Positions 26,826 through 37,270 are shown, numbered from the stretch's first letter. The stretch is DNA of 64,000 nt from Fontisphaera persica (GCF_024832785.1 NZ_CP116615.1:1240001-1304000); one strand, 5' to 3'. Notes: generated from the sequence alone by a model not told the origin. A program made the numbers and translations.

Positions 26826-27959
26826 TTAACGGAAGAGCCGTGGCGCCAGCTCAGCCAGGTAGGTGCGCCAGACCGGCCAGGTATGGCCGCCCTCGGTCAA
26901 CACCCAATCGTGGCGGATGCCTTGCGATTCCAACATGGAAACAAAATCTTGATTGAGTTTGATGAGAAAATCGCTGCGGCCACAAGCAATCCACAGCAAT
27001 TTCAACCGGCGATTGGTAACCTCTGGTTTCTCCAGAGCGCTTTTGATGGCCTCGCGCGAAGGAGTGGCCGAACTGAAACCTCCCACCCACCCGAAAATAT
27101 CCAGGTGATTCAAACCAATCATCAGGGCCTGGCCGCCTCCCATGCTGAGACCCACCAAAGCGCGACTGGCCGCTTCCTTGCGCACGCGGTAATTAGCTTC
27201 CACGAACGGCACAACCTCCTCCAATAAATCCCGCTCAAACATAACTGTGTTGTTCGTCAAACCGCCGCTCATGGAAATGGCTGCGTGTCCGTCCATCATC
27301 ACGATGAGCATGGGTTTGGCGCGTTTTTGGGCGATTAGATTGTCGAGAATCCAATGGGCTTTGCCATGGACGGTCCAGGTGGCGTGATTGTCTCCCATCC
27401 CATGTTGAAGGTACAACACTGGGTATTTGGTACGGCTTTGATCGTAATCCGGCGGGGTGTACACCACCAACTCGCGCTGGCGTCCCAAAGGCCTGGAAAA
27501 ATACGTATGGTGCCGGACAGTGCCATGCGGCACTGGTTGAAAATCGAATACTTGCGGCGGATTGCCGGGAAGATGAAGGATGCTCGTGCGCGGCTCGCGC
27601 ATGGGTTTAATGGAGGGGTTGCCCGGGTCAATCATTGTCAGTCCATCCACCGAAAAGCTGTACTCGTAAATGCCCGGCTCCAACGGGCCAACGGTGACGC
27701 TCCAAACTCCATTGCTGCCCCGTTGCATGGCCGCCCGGCCATTGGCCCATTGCCCGCTGACGGAGACTTCGGTGGCACGAGGCGCGGCAAGGCGAAACGT
27801 TACAGTCCGGTCCGGTTGTATCTCGGGTGACCGCACCGCCATGGGAAAACGTCGCGGTGGTGGATTGGTGGCGGCGGGTTCGGCGGCCAACCCTCCGGCG
27901 AGGGAAACCATAAGCAGCCCCATGACCGACAAGCATTGATAGAGGGAAGTTTTGCCCAT
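26826..27959 (-). CDS. Secreted esterase of the enterochelin/feruloyl-esterase (esterase D) family
   Basis: A 377-residue exported alpha/beta hydrolase. A signal peptide (MGKTSLYQCLSVMGLLMVSL, cleavage near GLAAEP) precedes an early-set (CBM48-like) beta domain at about 35-130 and the esterase domain. The likely triad is Ser272 in GLSMGGG, Asp330 in GRSDF and His359 in GGHTW. Relatives release feruloyl groups from xylan or cleave other esters, and the true substrate cannot be read from sequence. Upstream in-frame starts exist at 28055 and 27995. The ATG at 27959 was chosen because it begins the signal peptide directly. The PQQ-propeller lipoprotein gene lies 165 bp upstream on the same strand. 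Confidence 0.82.
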   Translation of the reverse strand: MGKTSLYQCLSVMGLLMVSLAGGLAAEPAATNPPPRRFPMAVRSPEIQPDRTVTFRLAAPRATEVSVSGQWANGRAAMQRGSNGVWSVTVGPLEPGIYEYSFSVDGLTMIDPGNPSIKPMREPRTSILHLPGNPPQVFDFQPVPHGTVRHHTYFSRPLGRQRELVVYTPPDYDQSRTKYPVLYLQHGMGDNHATWTVHGKAHWILDNLIAQKRAKPMLIVMMDGHAAISMSGGLTNNTVMFERDLLEEVVPFVEANYRVRKEAASRALVGLSMGGGQALMIGLNHLDIFGWVGGFSSATPSREAIKSALEKPEVTNRRLKLLWIACGRSDFLIKLNQDFVSMLESQGIRHDWVLTEGGHTWPVWRTYLAELAPRLFR

Positions 27960-28124
27960 AGTGCAGTATGGAATGGTTGTTGGTTTTCGTGCCATAAAAA
28001 TGCCCGTGTGGGTTATCTTCCAAGACACGGACAGTGTCGAAATGGTTACAGTCAAATGACCTGCTTGCGCACGCAGCAGTTTGTTCTACGCAGGCCCATT
28101 CTCAGAATGATGGGCAAAGGACGT

Positions 28125-29699
28125 TTATTCCGACGGTTTTGTGCTGGAAGAACCGGCTGGGGAGGAAGGCGGTGCCTGGATAGCGTATAGATGAGTCTGG
28201 CTGCCGATGTAAAGCACGCCGTTGGCCACAATGGGTGTCGAGTAGATGGGGGCTTGCAGGTTGGTTTCGTGAAGCACTTTTTTCTCACGGGCCGCCGCCA
28301 TGATGATGAAGTCGCCGTCTTCATCCCCCAAATACACCTTGCCATCCGCCACCAAGGTTGAACCCCATACATGGGCTTTCATGTCATGCTTCCAGACCGG
28401 CTTGCCGGTGGCCGATTCCAAACAGTAGAGAAAACCGGAAAAGTCGGCGATAAACAACAGGCCGGTGCCGGGATCAATGGAAACGGTGGACAAGCTGCGC
28501 TGGATTTCCTTGAAGTCCCAGGCGAGTTTGCCGGTCTGGGCATCCACACAAATGAGCCTCCCCACGCCCTCGCCGTTTTCGGGATCCTGGCCCGTGGCCA
28601 CATACACTCGGCCGTTGTGAAAAACAGGCGTGGCGCAAAACTCGCTGGGACCTTCCGGATCGGGATATTTAACGGGTTGGCCATCACGCTCCTTGTATTC
28701 CGGCAGATTACCATCCACCGCCCATAATTTGTTCAACCGGTAACCTGGATTGTCTTTTACCGGCCGAGCGTCAAAGCCGTAGAGGAAGCCGTCTCCCGCC
28801 GCAAAGAAAACCTGCCATTGGCCCGCCACCAGCCCAGCGGAAGGCGAGCTCCACTGACTATGATAGAGACGGTAGCCAATTCCCTCGCGATCCTCGGCCA
28901 CAAGGCGGCCGGTACGCTTGTCCAGCACGATTAAACTGGGAGATTTGGGGGATACGACGAAAAGCTTGTTCCAGTCTTTGGCATTGGAGGTGCATACGTA
29001 AAGGTAGTCGCCCAGGAGCAAGACGGAGCAATTGGCTGCGTTATGAGGAAACACTCCCAGCTCGTCCCGCATGTCATATACCCACACAATGTCAGCATCC
29101 TGTGGCCCGGGCATGACCGGCGGCCGGCCAGGCCCCACGAAGTATTGGGCTTCATTGGTGAAAGGGCCGGTGTTGCCGGCGTGCAGCCCCTCGGTGGTCA
29201 GGCACATCACCTCGCAACGGGTGGTCACGAGGTAAATGCGGTTGCTTTCCACGCTTGGCGAAGACAGCAGACCCAACCCTTCCCAATCGCTGACTTTGCC
29301 CGCCTCCAACTTAGGAATGATTAATTGCCACAGGAAGGCCCCGGTCTTTTCCTCCAAAGCCAGCAATACGCTGCGGTCTCCTTGGTGTGCTGGGTTGCGT
29401 GGAAATTCATTATTGGTGCCCACAAAAATTTTACCGCCGGCAACCACTGGATTGCCATAAGCCTGGCTGCCCAGGCGCACCACCCAGCGCACGTTTTTGG
29501 TGGTGGTCATGTCCACTTCCTCACTGCCCGGCTTGAATTTTCCGGGGTCAAAGGTGGCAGGAAGGTTCTTGGCGGGGGAGTACATATTGCGGCCCGGCTG
29601 GGGGCCTCCCCAAGCAGGCCAGTCCTGCGCCAGTGGTTTGGGACCACAGGCGGCCAGCCAGACCAGTGCAATAATCAGCCATCCGTGGATGCGCTTCAT
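28125..29699 (-). CDS. PQQ-like beta-propeller lipoprotein
   Basis: A 524-residue lipoprotein with the signal MKRIHGWLIIALVWLAAC, where Cys18 is the lipidation site. The mature part begins DWPAWGGPQPGRN and continues with repeated blades containing G-x-V/I-Y-x-x-T/G and LDxxTG-like strings, for example VLDKRTGRLVAEDREG and CVDAQTGKLAWDF. This is the PQQ/BamB-like eight-bladed fold. Many such verrucomicrobial proteins are annotated as PQQ-binding-like although cofactor binding is unproven, and the catalytic residues of PQQ dehydrogenases are not evident. It is likely anchored facing the periplasm. The frame is open upstream to 29735, but the Met at 29699 gives a clean lipoprotein signal. Confidence 0.82.
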   Translation of the reverse strand: MKRIHGWLIIALVWLAACGPKPLAQDWPAWGGPQPGRNMYSPAKNLPATFDPGKFKPGSEEVDMTTTKNVRWVVRLGSQAYGNPVVAGGKIFVGTNNEFPRNPAHQGDRSVLLALEEKTGAFLWQLIIPKLEAGKVSDWEGLGLLSSPSVESNRIYLVTTRCEVMCLTTEGLHAGNTGPFTNEAQYFVGPGRPPVMPGPQDADIVWVYDMRDELGVFPHNAANCSVLLLGDYLYVCTSNAKDWNKLFVVSPKSPSLIVLDKRTGRLVAEDREGIGYRLYHSQWSSPSAGLVAGQWQVFFAAGDGFLYGFDARPVKDNPGYRLNKLWAVDGNLPEYKERDGQPVKYPDPEGPSEFCATPVFHNGRVYVATGQDPENGEGVGRLICVDAQTGKLAWDFKEIQRSLSTVSIDPGTGLLFIADFSGFLYCLESATGKPVWKHDMKAHVWGSTLVADGKVYLGDEDGDFIIMAAAREKKVLHETNLQAPIYSTPIVANGVLYIGSQTHLYAIQAPPSSPAGSSSTKPSE

Positions 29700-29895
29700 A
29701 AGACTAAAGTAGCAGCCCCTTGGAGGCATGCTCAACGATTATCCAGCGCCAGGTTCTCATCCCTCCTTGCTTGGGAAAAGGTTGCTGGACTATTAATATC
29801 ACCTTGAGGAAACACGATAACCCTCTTCTGTGTTACGATGCCCCGCAATAGGGATATTTGACAGGACTGGTGAGGTCTTTTAGGTTTCCCACGCG

Positions 29896-30210
29896 ATGTT
29901 GCATGGAAAAAAACTCGGGATTCTGATTTCGACCCACCCCAACCAGCCTGGTTTTCATCATGGTTTGGGTGTGGCAGAAGCCGCGTTGGCTGAAGGAGTG
30001 GATGTCTATTTGTATTGCATTGACGACGCTGTCAAGGGCGTGGGCGATGCCCGGCTGCAAGCGCTGAAACAAAAGGGGGTCAAGTTGTATGCTTGCGCCT
30101 ACGGTGCGCAACGAAGAAACCTCCCTTTGAGTGATTTGGCCATTTTTGCCGGGCTGACGGTGGTTAGCGATTTGATGGCCGGCACAGACCGTTTTATCAG
30201 TTTCAATTAA
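29896..30210 (+). CDS. DsrE/TusD-like small sulfur-relay protein
   Basis: A 104-residue cytoplasmic protein with a DsrE-family alpha/beta fold. It begins GKKLGILISTHPNQP and contains YACAYGAQRRN, whose Cys near position 67 corresponds to the sulfur-carrying cysteine of DsrE/TusD proteins. It is the first gene of a compact plus-strand operon with two more small proteins of the same kind, 4 and 8 bp apart, which suggests a hetero-oligomer like DsrEFH or TusBCD. No dsrAB or other sulfite-reductase genes are in the window, so a role in tRNA thiolation or general sulfur transfer is as likely as dissimilatory sulfur metabolism. Confidence 0.7.
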   Translation: MLHGKKLGILISTHPNQPGFHHGLGVAEAALAEGVDVYLYCIDDAVKGVGDARLQALKQKGVKLYACAYGAQRRNLPLSDLAIFAGLTVVSDLMAGTDRFISFN

Positions 30211-30214
30211 TCCC

Positions 30215-30565
30215 ATGAAACCCAGCGCTTTGTTTATCATTCGTGGCGACCCGCGGGTAAGCCATCGCCCTGCCGAGGCGATTCGCATTGCGGCCGGGGT
30301 GGGTACATGGAAGAAAACTGACATCACAGTATATTTGCACGGCCCGGCGGTCCTGGCCTTGAGTGAATTTGTGGATGAACTCGTGGATGAGGACAACTAC
30401 ACGCGCTATCTGCCCATCCTGGGGGAATTTGGGCGACCCATTTATGTTCAGGCAGGAGAACCTTGCCTGGAAGCGATTGAACCAGCCACGTTACCTTACG
30501 AGGCGATTGATGAGCACCGGCTGGCGGAACTGGCAGCAGCCCATTCCAACGTAATTTATTTTTGA
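30215..30565 (+). CDS. DsrE/DsrF-like family protein
   Basis: A 116-residue protein starting MKPSALFIIRGDPRVSHRPA, with the alternating hydrophobic strand and amphipathic helix pattern of the DsrE/DsrF superfamily (a strand at 4-10, VYLHGPAVLAL near 45-55). A Cys at about 89 (QAGEPCLEA) is at a position compatible with sulfur carriage. It starts 4 bp after the preceding DsrE-like gene and is presumably a second subunit of the same complex. Assignment to DsrF rather than another DsrE paralogue is tentative. Confidence 0.6.
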   Translation: MKPSALFIIRGDPRVSHRPAEAIRIAAGVGTWKKTDITVYLHGPAVLALSEFVDELVDEDNYTRYLPILGEFGRPIYVQAGEPCLEAIEPATLPYEAIDEHRLAELAAAHSNVIYF

Positions 30566-30573
30566 CGACTCCT

Positions 30574-30753
30574 ATGCGCAAAGTGCTCCACCTTTTAACT
30601 CACCCTGGCGATGAGTGGCCTGAGCAGATGATTGCCTTGGAAAAAGCCCTGCCGGACACCCAACACGAGGTGGTGGACTTGCGGGGGCCAAACCCTGATT
30701 ACCGGTCAGCAGTGCAAAAAATCTTTGCGGCAGACTCGGTGCAGGTGTGGTAA
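30574..30753 (+). CDS. Small DsrH/TusB-like protein
   Basis: A 59-residue protein beginning MRKVLHLLTHPGDEW and ending AADSVQVW. The final ADSVxVW string and the third position in the operon point to DsrH/TusB, although the protein is shorter than typical DsrH (about 95 residues). The ATG at 30574 is preferred over an in-frame TTG at 30562, which would overlap the previous stop. It lies 8 bp after its neighbour and 12 bp before the permease gene. Confidence 0.5.
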   Translation: MRKVLHLLTHPGDEWPEQMIALEKALPDTQHEVVDLRGPNPDYRSAVQKIFAADSVQVW

Positions 30754-30765
30754 GGGCCGCCGGGC

Positions 30766-32544
30766 ATGAATCAAGTACCGATATCGGCCATGGGGGTGCC
30801 TTGGCAGTGGGGTCGTGGTAATGGCAGGCCTCCGGCGCCTTTTTGGAAACTGTTGGAGGTTAATCTGGTTCAGGGATGGCGAAGACTGGCGGCGATTGGC
30901 CGGCAATCCAAACTGCTCACGACCCTCATTCTGGGATTTGTGGCGGGATACCTGGGCCTGGCATTCTGGCTTTTTTATCGCGGCCTGAAATTTGCCAATC
31001 AATTTCCCGGGTTGGGGGCCTTGTTGGTGGAGCGGTTGTGGTATCTTCTCTTCGCTTTTCTCTTTATTTTGCTTTTGTTCAGCAATCTGGTCATCAGTTA
31101 CACCAATTTATTTAAAAACCGCGAGACCTCATTTCTTCTGACCCTGCCGCTGACGCCTCAACAAATATTCCAATGGAAATTCGTGGAATCGGTGACATTG
31201 GCATCCTGGGCTTTTGTGTTTCTCGTGGCGCCGATGGTGGCGGCTTTCGGCATCACACGGGGTGTGGCCTGGCACTTCTACCCGGCCTCGGTGTTGATGA
31301 TGGCCCTGCTGATTGTCCTGCCGGGAATTGCCGGCGCCTGGCTGGCAATTGGCCTGGCGCAATATCTGGAACGCCGCACTTTTCAACTGCTTATCATGGG
31401 CGGCGCAGTCGTTTTGCTCACCGCGGCTTATTTTTACCTCAAGCCCGAGCCTTTGCCTCAGGAGGCTTCTGACAGCCGTGTGCTGGTGGTATTGGACCGG
31501 ATGTTGTCACGCACCCGTTTTGCAGAGTTGTTTTTCCTGCCCAGTTACTGGATTTCCAACGGGGTGTTGAACTGGGCGGATGGAGCACTGGCAGCGTCTT
31601 TGTTTTTTGCGCTGGTTTTGCTCAGTCATGTCTTGTTTTGGACGCTGTTGACCTTCGCCCAGGTGGGGCGTCCGCTCTATAATGCCGCCAGTGCCGTGCA
31701 AAGCCGGGGAAGTGTGTTTGGACAATGGCAGTGGTTTAGAAAATGGTCGCGCCGCCGGTATCAACTGCATTGGCACGCCGGCTTTTTGGAGCGATTTTTC
31801 AGCTTTTGGCGTTTCTTGCCGGCTGATGTCCGCGCGATGGTGGTCAAGGATTTGCGCATGTTCTGGCGAGATACCACGCAATGGGGGCAAACCATCATGT
31901 TATTTGGCCTGCTCGGGGTGTACGTGGTGAACTTGCGCCATTTCACCAGCCAGTTAAGCAACCCGTTTTGGGTGCATTTGGTTTCTTATCTGAATCTGGG
32001 AGCCTGTGCCCTCAATCTGGCCACGCTGACCACCCGCTTCGTTTTTCCGCAATTTTCCTTGGAGGGCAAACGCATGTGGATTGTAGGTATGGCCCCCATG
32101 GGCTTGCTGAAGGTGCTTCAGGTCAAGTTTTGGATGGCGGCCATAGGGTCATGGGGGTTGACACTGGGATTGATGGCATTGTCATGTCACATGTTGAATT
32201 TACCATGGGAACGCACCCTGCACTTTTATGGCATCGTGACCATTATGACGTTTGTCCTCAACAGTCTGGCGGTCGGATTGGGGGCCCTCTTTCCTAATTT
32301 CAAGGAAGATCATCCGGGCAAAATCGTGAATGGCTTTGGCGGCACGTTGTGTCTGGTGTTGAGCTTTGTGTATATCTTGTTGTCGGTGGTGCTGCTGGCG
32401 GCGGGTTCTCCGTGGGCGCCGGCCAACATGAGTGTTGCCTGGTTGCAGGGGTGGAGTTGGGCTGGCTTTACTGTAATTTCCGTTCTTCTGGGCTGGCTGC
32501 CCTTGGGGCTGGCCCGCAAACGACTGCTCACCTTTGAACTCTAA
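30766..32544 (+). CDS. Putative ABC-type exporter permease (polytopic membrane protein)
   Basis: A 592-residue inner-membrane protein with about twelve hydrophobic segments, for example LLTTLILGFVAGYLGLAFW near 50 and LCLVLSFVYILLSVVLLAAG near the C-terminus. The large cytoplasmic loop contains DVRAMVVKDLRMFWRDTTQW, a motif type seen in putative ABC exporter permeases. No ATPase gene is adjacent, so its partner must be elsewhere or the family call is wrong. It is embedded in the DsrE-like operon, starting 12 bp after the third small gene and ending 4 bp before the SDR gene. Confidence 0.6.
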   Translation: MNQVPISAMGVPWQWGRGNGRPPAPFWKLLEVNLVQGWRRLAAIGRQSKLLTTLILGFVAGYLGLAFWLFYRGLKFANQFPGLGALLVERLWYLLFAFLFILLLFSNLVISYTNLFKNRETSFLLTLPLTPQQIFQWKFVESVTLASWAFVFLVAPMVAAFGITRGVAWHFYPASVLMMALLIVLPGIAGAWLAIGLAQYLERRTFQLLIMGGAVVLLTAAYFYLKPEPLPQEASDSRVLVVLDRMLSRTRFAELFFLPSYWISNGVLNWADGALAASLFFALVLLSHVLFWTLLTFAQVGRPLYNAASAVQSRGSVFGQWQWFRKWSRRRYQLHWHAGFLERFFSFWRFLPADVRAMVVKDLRMFWRDTTQWGQTIMLFGLLGVYVVNLRHFTSQLSNPFWVHLVSYLNLGACALNLATLTTRFVFPQFSLEGKRMWIVGMAPMGLLKVLQVKFWMAAIGSWGLTLGLMALSCHMLNLPWERTLHFYGIVTIMTFVLNSLAVGLGALFPNFKEDHPGKIVNGFGGTLCLVLSFVYILLSVVLLAAGSPWAPANMSVAWLQGWSWAGFTVISVLLGWLPLGLARKRLLTFEL

Positions 32545-32548
32545 TGGC

Positions 32549-33364
32549 ATGAAAACCAGCGCCCTTCCCACCGGCACAGCGTTAATAACCGGAGCCTCCA
32601 GCGGCATTGGGGCGGAGTTTGCCCGCCAACTGGCGAGGCGTGGGCAGCGGCTGGTGTTGGTGGCAAGAAGGGCCGAGCGTCTGGAAGCTTTGGCGCGAGA
32701 GTTAAAGCAAGTACATGGGGTGACAATAGAGTGTCTGTCGGCGGATTTGGCTGAGACCAGCGGCCAGGAGCTTGTGGCCCAGCGGCTGCAGGGCACGCCT
32801 CCGGTGGAGTGGTTAATCAATAATGCGGGCTTTGGTTCTGGTGGACTTTACCATGAAACCAAAGCGCCCAAGCAAATGGCCATGATTGAAGTGCATGTCA
32901 AAGCCACGGCCCGCTTAATCCGGGCTGTGCTGCCCGCCATGGTGCAGCGCCGTCAGGGGGTAATCATCAATGTGGCCTCCATTGCCGCTTTCGCCATGGT
33001 GCCCACCAGCGCCATGTACAGCTCGACAAAGTTGTGGATGGTGGGATTCACCAAGGCCCTTGCCGCCGAGTTGGAGGGCACGGGGGTGCATATTCAAGCT
33101 CTTTGCCCGGGATTTACCCACACGGAGTTTCATGACACGGAGGAGTATCGTCATTTCAACCGCCAGGTGGTGCCCTCGTTCTGTTGGATGACAGCGGCGG
33201 AGGTGGTGCGTCAATCCTTGCACGCCGTGGAACGCGGCTCGGGCGTCTTCATCCCCGGTTGGTTTAACCGCCTTATGGTTTTGGGCATGAAAATGCCGGG
33301 TGTGCAAAGCCTGGGGAAATGGTATGCTCGACGCCGTTGGCACGGTTCGCCCTCCAGCCCTTAA
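32549..33364 (+). CDS. Short-chain dehydrogenase/reductase
   Basis: A 271-residue NAD(P)-dependent oxidoreductase of the classical SDR family. The Rossmann motif is [13 protein letters not shown] near residues 14-26, with NNAGFG near 90. The catalytic Ser sits in NVASIAAF and the Tyr and Lys in YSSTKLWM (YxxxK). Arginines in [11 protein letters not shown] suggest NADP preference. A TTG at 32534 could extend it by five codons into the permease gene; the ATG at 32549 was chosen. It is the last gene of the DsrE-like operon. Its TAA stop shares bases with the convergent metH stop in a TTAA (33361-33364). The substrate is unknown. Confidence 0.88.
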   Translation: MKTSALPTGTALITGASSGIGAEFARQLARRGQRLVLVARRAERLEALARELKQVHGVTIECLSADLAETSGQELVAQRLQGTPPVEWLINNAGFGSGGLYHETKAPKQMAMIEVHVKATARLIRAVLPAMVQRRQGVIINVASIAAFAMVPTSAMYSSTKLWMVGFTKALAAELEGTGVHIQALCPGFTHTEFHDTEEYRHFNRQVVPSFCWMTAAEVVRQSLHAVERGSGVFIPGWFNRLMVLGMKMPGVQSLGKWYARRRWHGSPSSP

Positions 33365-36300
33365 TGTGGCCTGCCACAGGCGCAGGTTGGGGCAGGGGAG
33401 GATGGCAGCGGGGATGGAGTATAATTCAAGTAAGGCCCCAGCCATTTCTCGACTTCCTGAAGCCGCATGCCTTTGCGCAGGTGATAATCCAAAATCTGGT
33501 CACGGTCCAGCTTGCCCACGCCAAAATATTTGGCTTCGGGATGGGCAAAGTACAGCCCGCTGACACTGCTGGCAGGCCACATGGCGCCGCTCTCTGTCAG
33601 ACGTATGCCAGTGTGTTCTTCCACCTGCAATAACTGCCAGAGCGTCCATTTTTCGCTGTGGTCCGGACAGGCAGGATAACCGGCAGCCGGGCGAATGCCG
33701 CGATAGCGCTCGCGGATTAAATCTTCCTGCGATAGTTGTTCGTCACGCCCGTACCCCCAATCACGCCGGGCTTTCTGATGAAGATATTCGGCAAACGCCT
33801 CAGCCAGACGGTCGGCCAGGGCCTCCAGCAAAATGGCATTGTAGTCATCATGCGCGGCCTTGAACGCCTGCACGCGGGAGTGCACCTCGTGGCCGGCGGT
33901 TACCGCAAAGGCGCCCAAATAATCACGGCGCCCGCTTTCACGCGGCGCAATATAGTCCGCCAAACAATGGTTGAATTGGGAAGCCGGTTTTTCCATTTGT
34001 TGGCGCAGAAAATGGAAGCGGGCGATGACCCGCTGCGCTTCGTCCGGCGAGTACACCTCCACGTCATCACCCACGCTGTTGGCGGGGAAAAAGCCGTAAA
34101 CGCCGCGAGGTTGCAGCCAGTGCTCATGGATGATTTTTTCCAGCATCGCCTGGGCATCCGCATACAGCTCGCGTGCCCGTGGCCCCACCGACGCATCATC
34201 CAAAATGGCCGGGAAACGACCGCGCAGCTCCCAGGCATGGAAAAAGGGCGACCAATCCACGTATGGCACCAAGTCCGCGACGGTGATGCGCAGGTCTCCG
34301 CTGTCCGGCGCCAATTGGCGCACGCCCAAAAAAGCTGGGATGGGAATGTCCACGGACTCCCAGTCAAATCTTGGCCGGCGCCGCCGGGCTTCCGTCAGCG
34401 GCACCAGCCGGGCCTGATGCGCACCATGCTCCTGGCGCAGCCGGTCGTAATCCATCCGTAGGTTTTTGAGGAATGTTTCCCGCTGCTCAGGATTTAACAA
34501 ACTGCCCAGCACGGGAACGGCCCGGGAGGCGTCCAAAACATGCACCACTGCGCCGTGGTACACGGGGGCAATTTTCACGGCCGTATGGGCTTTGCTGGTG
34601 GTGGCGCCGCCGATGAGCAGGGGCAACTCCAGGCCAGTGCGTTCCATCTCCCGTGCCACATGCACCATTTCATCCAGTGAGGGGGTGATGAGGCCGCTGA
34701 GCCCGATGGCATCCACTTTTTCCCGGGCCGCCACTTCGAGAATCTTCTCGCAGGGCGTCATGACCCCCAAATCAATCACTTCGTAATGGTTGCAGGCCAG
34801 CACGACACCCACGATGTTTTTGCCGATGTCATGCACATCCCCTTTGACAGTGGCCAGCAACACCTTGCCTTGAGGCCGCCCCGCGCCTGAGGCTTTTTCC
34901 GCTTCCATGAAGGGTTGCAGATAAGCCACGGCCTTTTTCATCACACGCGCGCTTTTGACCACCTGAGGCAAAAACATGCGTCCGCTGCCGAACAAATCCC
35001 CCACCACGTTCATGCCGTCCATCAAGGGGCCTTCAATCACCGCCAGCGGTTGTCCGAGCTTCTGACGAGCTTCCTCAACATCGGTTTCGATGTAATCCGT
35101 GATGCCGTGAATCAGGGCGTGCTTCAAGCGTTCTTCCACGGGGGCCTGACGCCAGGCCGCTTCTGCTTCGACCTGCTGGGCCTGCTGGGGCCGCATTTGG
35201 GCGGCGTAGGCAATCAATCGCTCCGTGGCGTCCGGGCGGCGATTGAGAAGCACGTCTTCCACCCGCTCGCGCAATTCGGCTGGAATGTTCTCATACACGG
35301 CCAGCATACCGGCGTTGACTATGCCCATGTCCAGCCCGGCGCGCACGGCATGATACAAAAAGGCCGAATGCATGGCTTCGCGCACGACGTTTTGGCCGCG
35401 AAAACTGAAAGAAACGTTGCTGATGCCACCGCTGGTTTTGGCCAGGGGAAGGTTCTGCTTGATCCAACGCACCGCCTCGATGAAGGCGACGCCGTAGTTG
35501 GCATGTTCTTCCATGCCGGTGCCAACCGTCAGGACGTTGGGATCAAAAATAATGTCTTGAGGGGGGAAATGGGCCTTTTCCGTGAGCAGGCGGTAGGCGC
35601 GGGCACAGACCGCGATTTTACGCTCGTAAGAGTCCGCCTGGCCCTGCTCATCAAAGGCCATCACCACTACCGCCGCACCATAACGGCGCATCAGCCGGGC
35701 CTGCTCCAAAAATTTCTCCTCGCCCTCCTTGAGGCTGATGGAATTGACCACGCCTTTGCCTTGCAGACATTTCAAGCCGGCTTCAATGACGCTCCACTTG
35801 GAGCTGTCCAGCATGACCGGCACCCGCGCCACTTCCGGTTCGGTGGCAATCAGGTGCAGGAAGTGGGTCATGGCTCGCTCGGCATCCAACAGCCCTTCAT
35901 CCATGTTGACATCAATCATCTGCGCGCCATTTTCCACCTGCTGGCGAGCGATGTTGACGGCCTCTTCAAATTGGTTTTCCCGAATGAGCTTCGCAAATTT
36001 GGGGGAGCCGGTGACATTGGTGCGTTCGCCAATGTTGATGAAGTTGCTTTCCGGGCGGACCACCAACTCGTCCAAACCACTCAAGTGCAAGTGCGTGTCC
36101 GCTGGCGGCGGCTGGCGGGGCGGAATGTCCCGCATGACTTCAGCAATGGCGCGGATGTGGTCGGGAGTGGTACCGCAACAGCCGCCCACCAGGTTCAACC
36201 AGCCGTTGCGAGCCCATTCAGCCAGTTGTGGGGCCAATGTTTCCGGTGTTTCCGGAAAACCGGTGGGGAGCAGGGGATTGGGCAGGCCTGCATTGGGGTA

Positions 36301-37137
36301 GGCACTGACAAATACGGGGGCGATTTGGGCCAGTTCTTCAATCAGTGGCCGCATTTCCCGCGGCCCCAAAGCGCAATTCATGCCCACGCTCAGCAAGGGC
36401 ACATGGGCAATTGAGGTCCAGAAAGCGCCCACCGTCTGGCCGGTGACGCCCCGATTGCTGCCCGCTTGAATGAAGGTCACTGATGCCATCAGGGGCAGCG
36501 AAATCCCACGTTCATCAAACAGTTTCTGCAGCGCAAAAAACGCCGCCTTGGCATTCAGGGTGTCAAAAATCGTTTCGACCAGGAAGATATCAACGCCTCC
36601 GTCCATCAGGCCGCGGGCTTGTTCGTGGTAAGCGGCCACCAATTCATCGTAGGTGACGGAGCGAGAGGCGGCATTATGCACATCTGTGCCCAGGGAGGCC
36701 GTGCGGGTGGTGGGTCCCAGCGCGCCAGCCACCCAGCATTGCCGGCCGGGATGGTGTTGCATGAAGGCGTCCGCGGCACGCCGGGCGCATTGAGCGCCTG
36801 CCACATTCATTTCATAGGCAAACGCCTGCAGGTCATAATCCGCCAGGGAAATGGCCTGAGCATTGAAGGTATTGGTTTCAATGATATCAGCACCCGCTTC
36901 CAGATAGGCTGCGTGGATGGATTCCACCACGTCGGGGGCAGTCAGGTTCAGCAGGTCATTTAATCCCTTCAGGGAGCGGGGCCAGGAGGCGAACCGGGAA
37001 CCGCGAAAAACCGCCTCCTCCAGTTTGCGCATCTGGATCATGGTGCCCATCGCCCCGTCAATGATGACGATGCGTTGGCGTAGCAGTTCGGCCAGTGCCT
37101 GTCCTCGCGCTGTGTTGCCTGCAAACGCGCCACTCAT
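33361..37137 (-). CDS. metH: Cobalamin-dependent methionine synthase
   Basis: Transfers a methyl group from methyltetrahydrofolate to homocysteine. The product is 1258 residues, slightly longer than the E. coli enzyme (1227), with all four modules: homocysteine-binding (N-terminal, zinc site [12 protein letters not shown]), pterin-binding ([15 protein letters not shown]), cobalamin-binding with [13 protein letters not shown] (DxHxxG) and the AdoMet reactivation domain ([16 protein letters not shown]). The ATG at 37137 was chosen. A GTG at 37155 is an alternative, and neither has a clear ribosome-binding site. No B12 or SAM riboswitch was recognised upstream. Instead a TTACAA-CA-TTGTAA palindrome lies 22 bp before the start. 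Confidence 0.96.
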   Translation of the reverse strand: MSGAFAGNTARGQALAELLRQRIVIIDGAMGTMIQMRKLEEAVFRGSRFASWPRSLKGLNDLLNLTAPDVVESIHAAYLEAGADIIETNTFNAQAISLADYDLQAFAYEMNVAGAQCARRAADAFMQHHPGRQCWVAGALGPTTRTASLGTDVHNAASRSVTYDELVAAYHEQARGLMDGGVDIFLVETIFDTLNAKAAFFALQKLFDERGISLPLMASVTFIQAGSNRGVTGQTVGAFWTSIAHVPLLSVGMNCALGPREMRPLIEELAQIAPVFVSAYPNAGLPNPLLPTGFPETPETLAPQLAEWARNGWLNLVGGCCGTTPDHIRAIAEVMRDIPPRQPPPADTHLHLSGLDELVVRPESNFINIGERTNVTGSPKFAKLIRENQFEEAVNIARQQVENGAQMIDVNMDEGLLDAERAMTHFLHLIATEPEVARVPVMLDSSKWSVIEAGLKCLQGKGVVNSISLKEGEEKFLEQARLMRRYGAAVVVMAFDEQGQADSYERKIAVCARAYRLLTEKAHFPPQDIIFDPNVLTVGTGMEEHANYGVAFIEAVRWIKQNLPLAKTSGGISNVSFSFRGQNVVREAMHSAFLYHAVRAGLDMGIVNAGMLAVYENIPAELRERVEDVLLNRRPDATERLIAYAAQMRPQQAQQVEAEAAWRQAPVEERLKHALIHGITDYIETDVEEARQKLGQPLAVIEGPLMDGMNVVGDLFGSGRMFLPQVVKSARVMKKAVAYLQPFMEAEKASGAGRPQGKVLLATVKGDVHDIGKNIVGVVLACNHYEVIDLGVMTPCEKILEVAAREKVDAIGLSGLITPSLDEMVHVAREMERTGLELPLLIGGATTSKAHTAVKIAPVYHGAVVHVLDASRAVPVLGSLLNPEQRETFLKNLRMDYDRLRQEHGAHQARLVPLTEARRRRPRFDWESVDIPIPAFLGVRQLAPDSGDLRITVADLVPYVDWSPFFHAWELRGRFPAILDDASVGPRARELYADAQAMLEKIIHEHWLQPRGVYGFFPANSVGDDVEVYSPDEAQRVIARFHFLRQQMEKPASQFNHCLADYIAPRESGRRDYLGAFAVTAGHEVHSRVQAFKAAHDDYNAILLEALADRLAEAFAEYLHQKARRDWGYGRDEQLSQEDLIRERYRGIRPAAGYPACPDHSEKWTLWQLLQVEEHTGIRLTESGAMWPASSVSGLYFAHPEAKYFGVGKLDRDQILDYHLRKGMRLQEVEKWLGPYLNYTPSPLPSSPAPTCACGRPH

Positions 37138-37158
37138 ATAAGAGGAGATTAGCACACG

Positions 37159-37172
37159 TTACAACATTGTAA
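37159..37172. promoter_or_regulatory. Candidate operator upstream of metH
   Basis: TTACAA-CA-TTGTAA is a near-perfect dyad 22 bp before the metH ATG. It is followed by two tandem copies of TGATATGA (37187-37202) and another TTGTAA (37205-37210). The AT-rich stretch probably includes the promoter. The regulator is unknown. Confidence 0.35.
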
Positions 37173-37231
37173 ATATCATTTTATCCTGATATGATGATAT
37201 GATATTGTAAGCGTCGTGAGTGGTTTTCGAT

Positions 37232-37270
37232 AAAAAACCCCTGCCCCACCACGAATGGGCAGGGCAGGGG
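37232..37270 (-). terminator. Rho-independent terminator of the LTxxQ gene
   Basis: Arms CCCCTGCCC (37238-37246) and GGGCAGGGG (37262-37270) pair perfectly and, read on the minus strand, are followed by a run of six T. It lies 23 bp after the LTxxQ stop and insulates metH from upstream transcription. Confidence 0.85.

Noticed and set aside
34915-36414. Long 499-codon plus-strand ORF inside metH
   Set aside because: It lies wholly antisense to the conserved metH coding sequence, has a His/Gln/Gly-rich composition typical of a mirror frame, and shows no domain motifs.
37138-37230. Cobalamin or SAM riboswitch upstream of metH
   Set aside because: The region is under 100 bp to the upstream terminator, AT-rich, and lacks the conserved B12-box or SAM-I core sequences.
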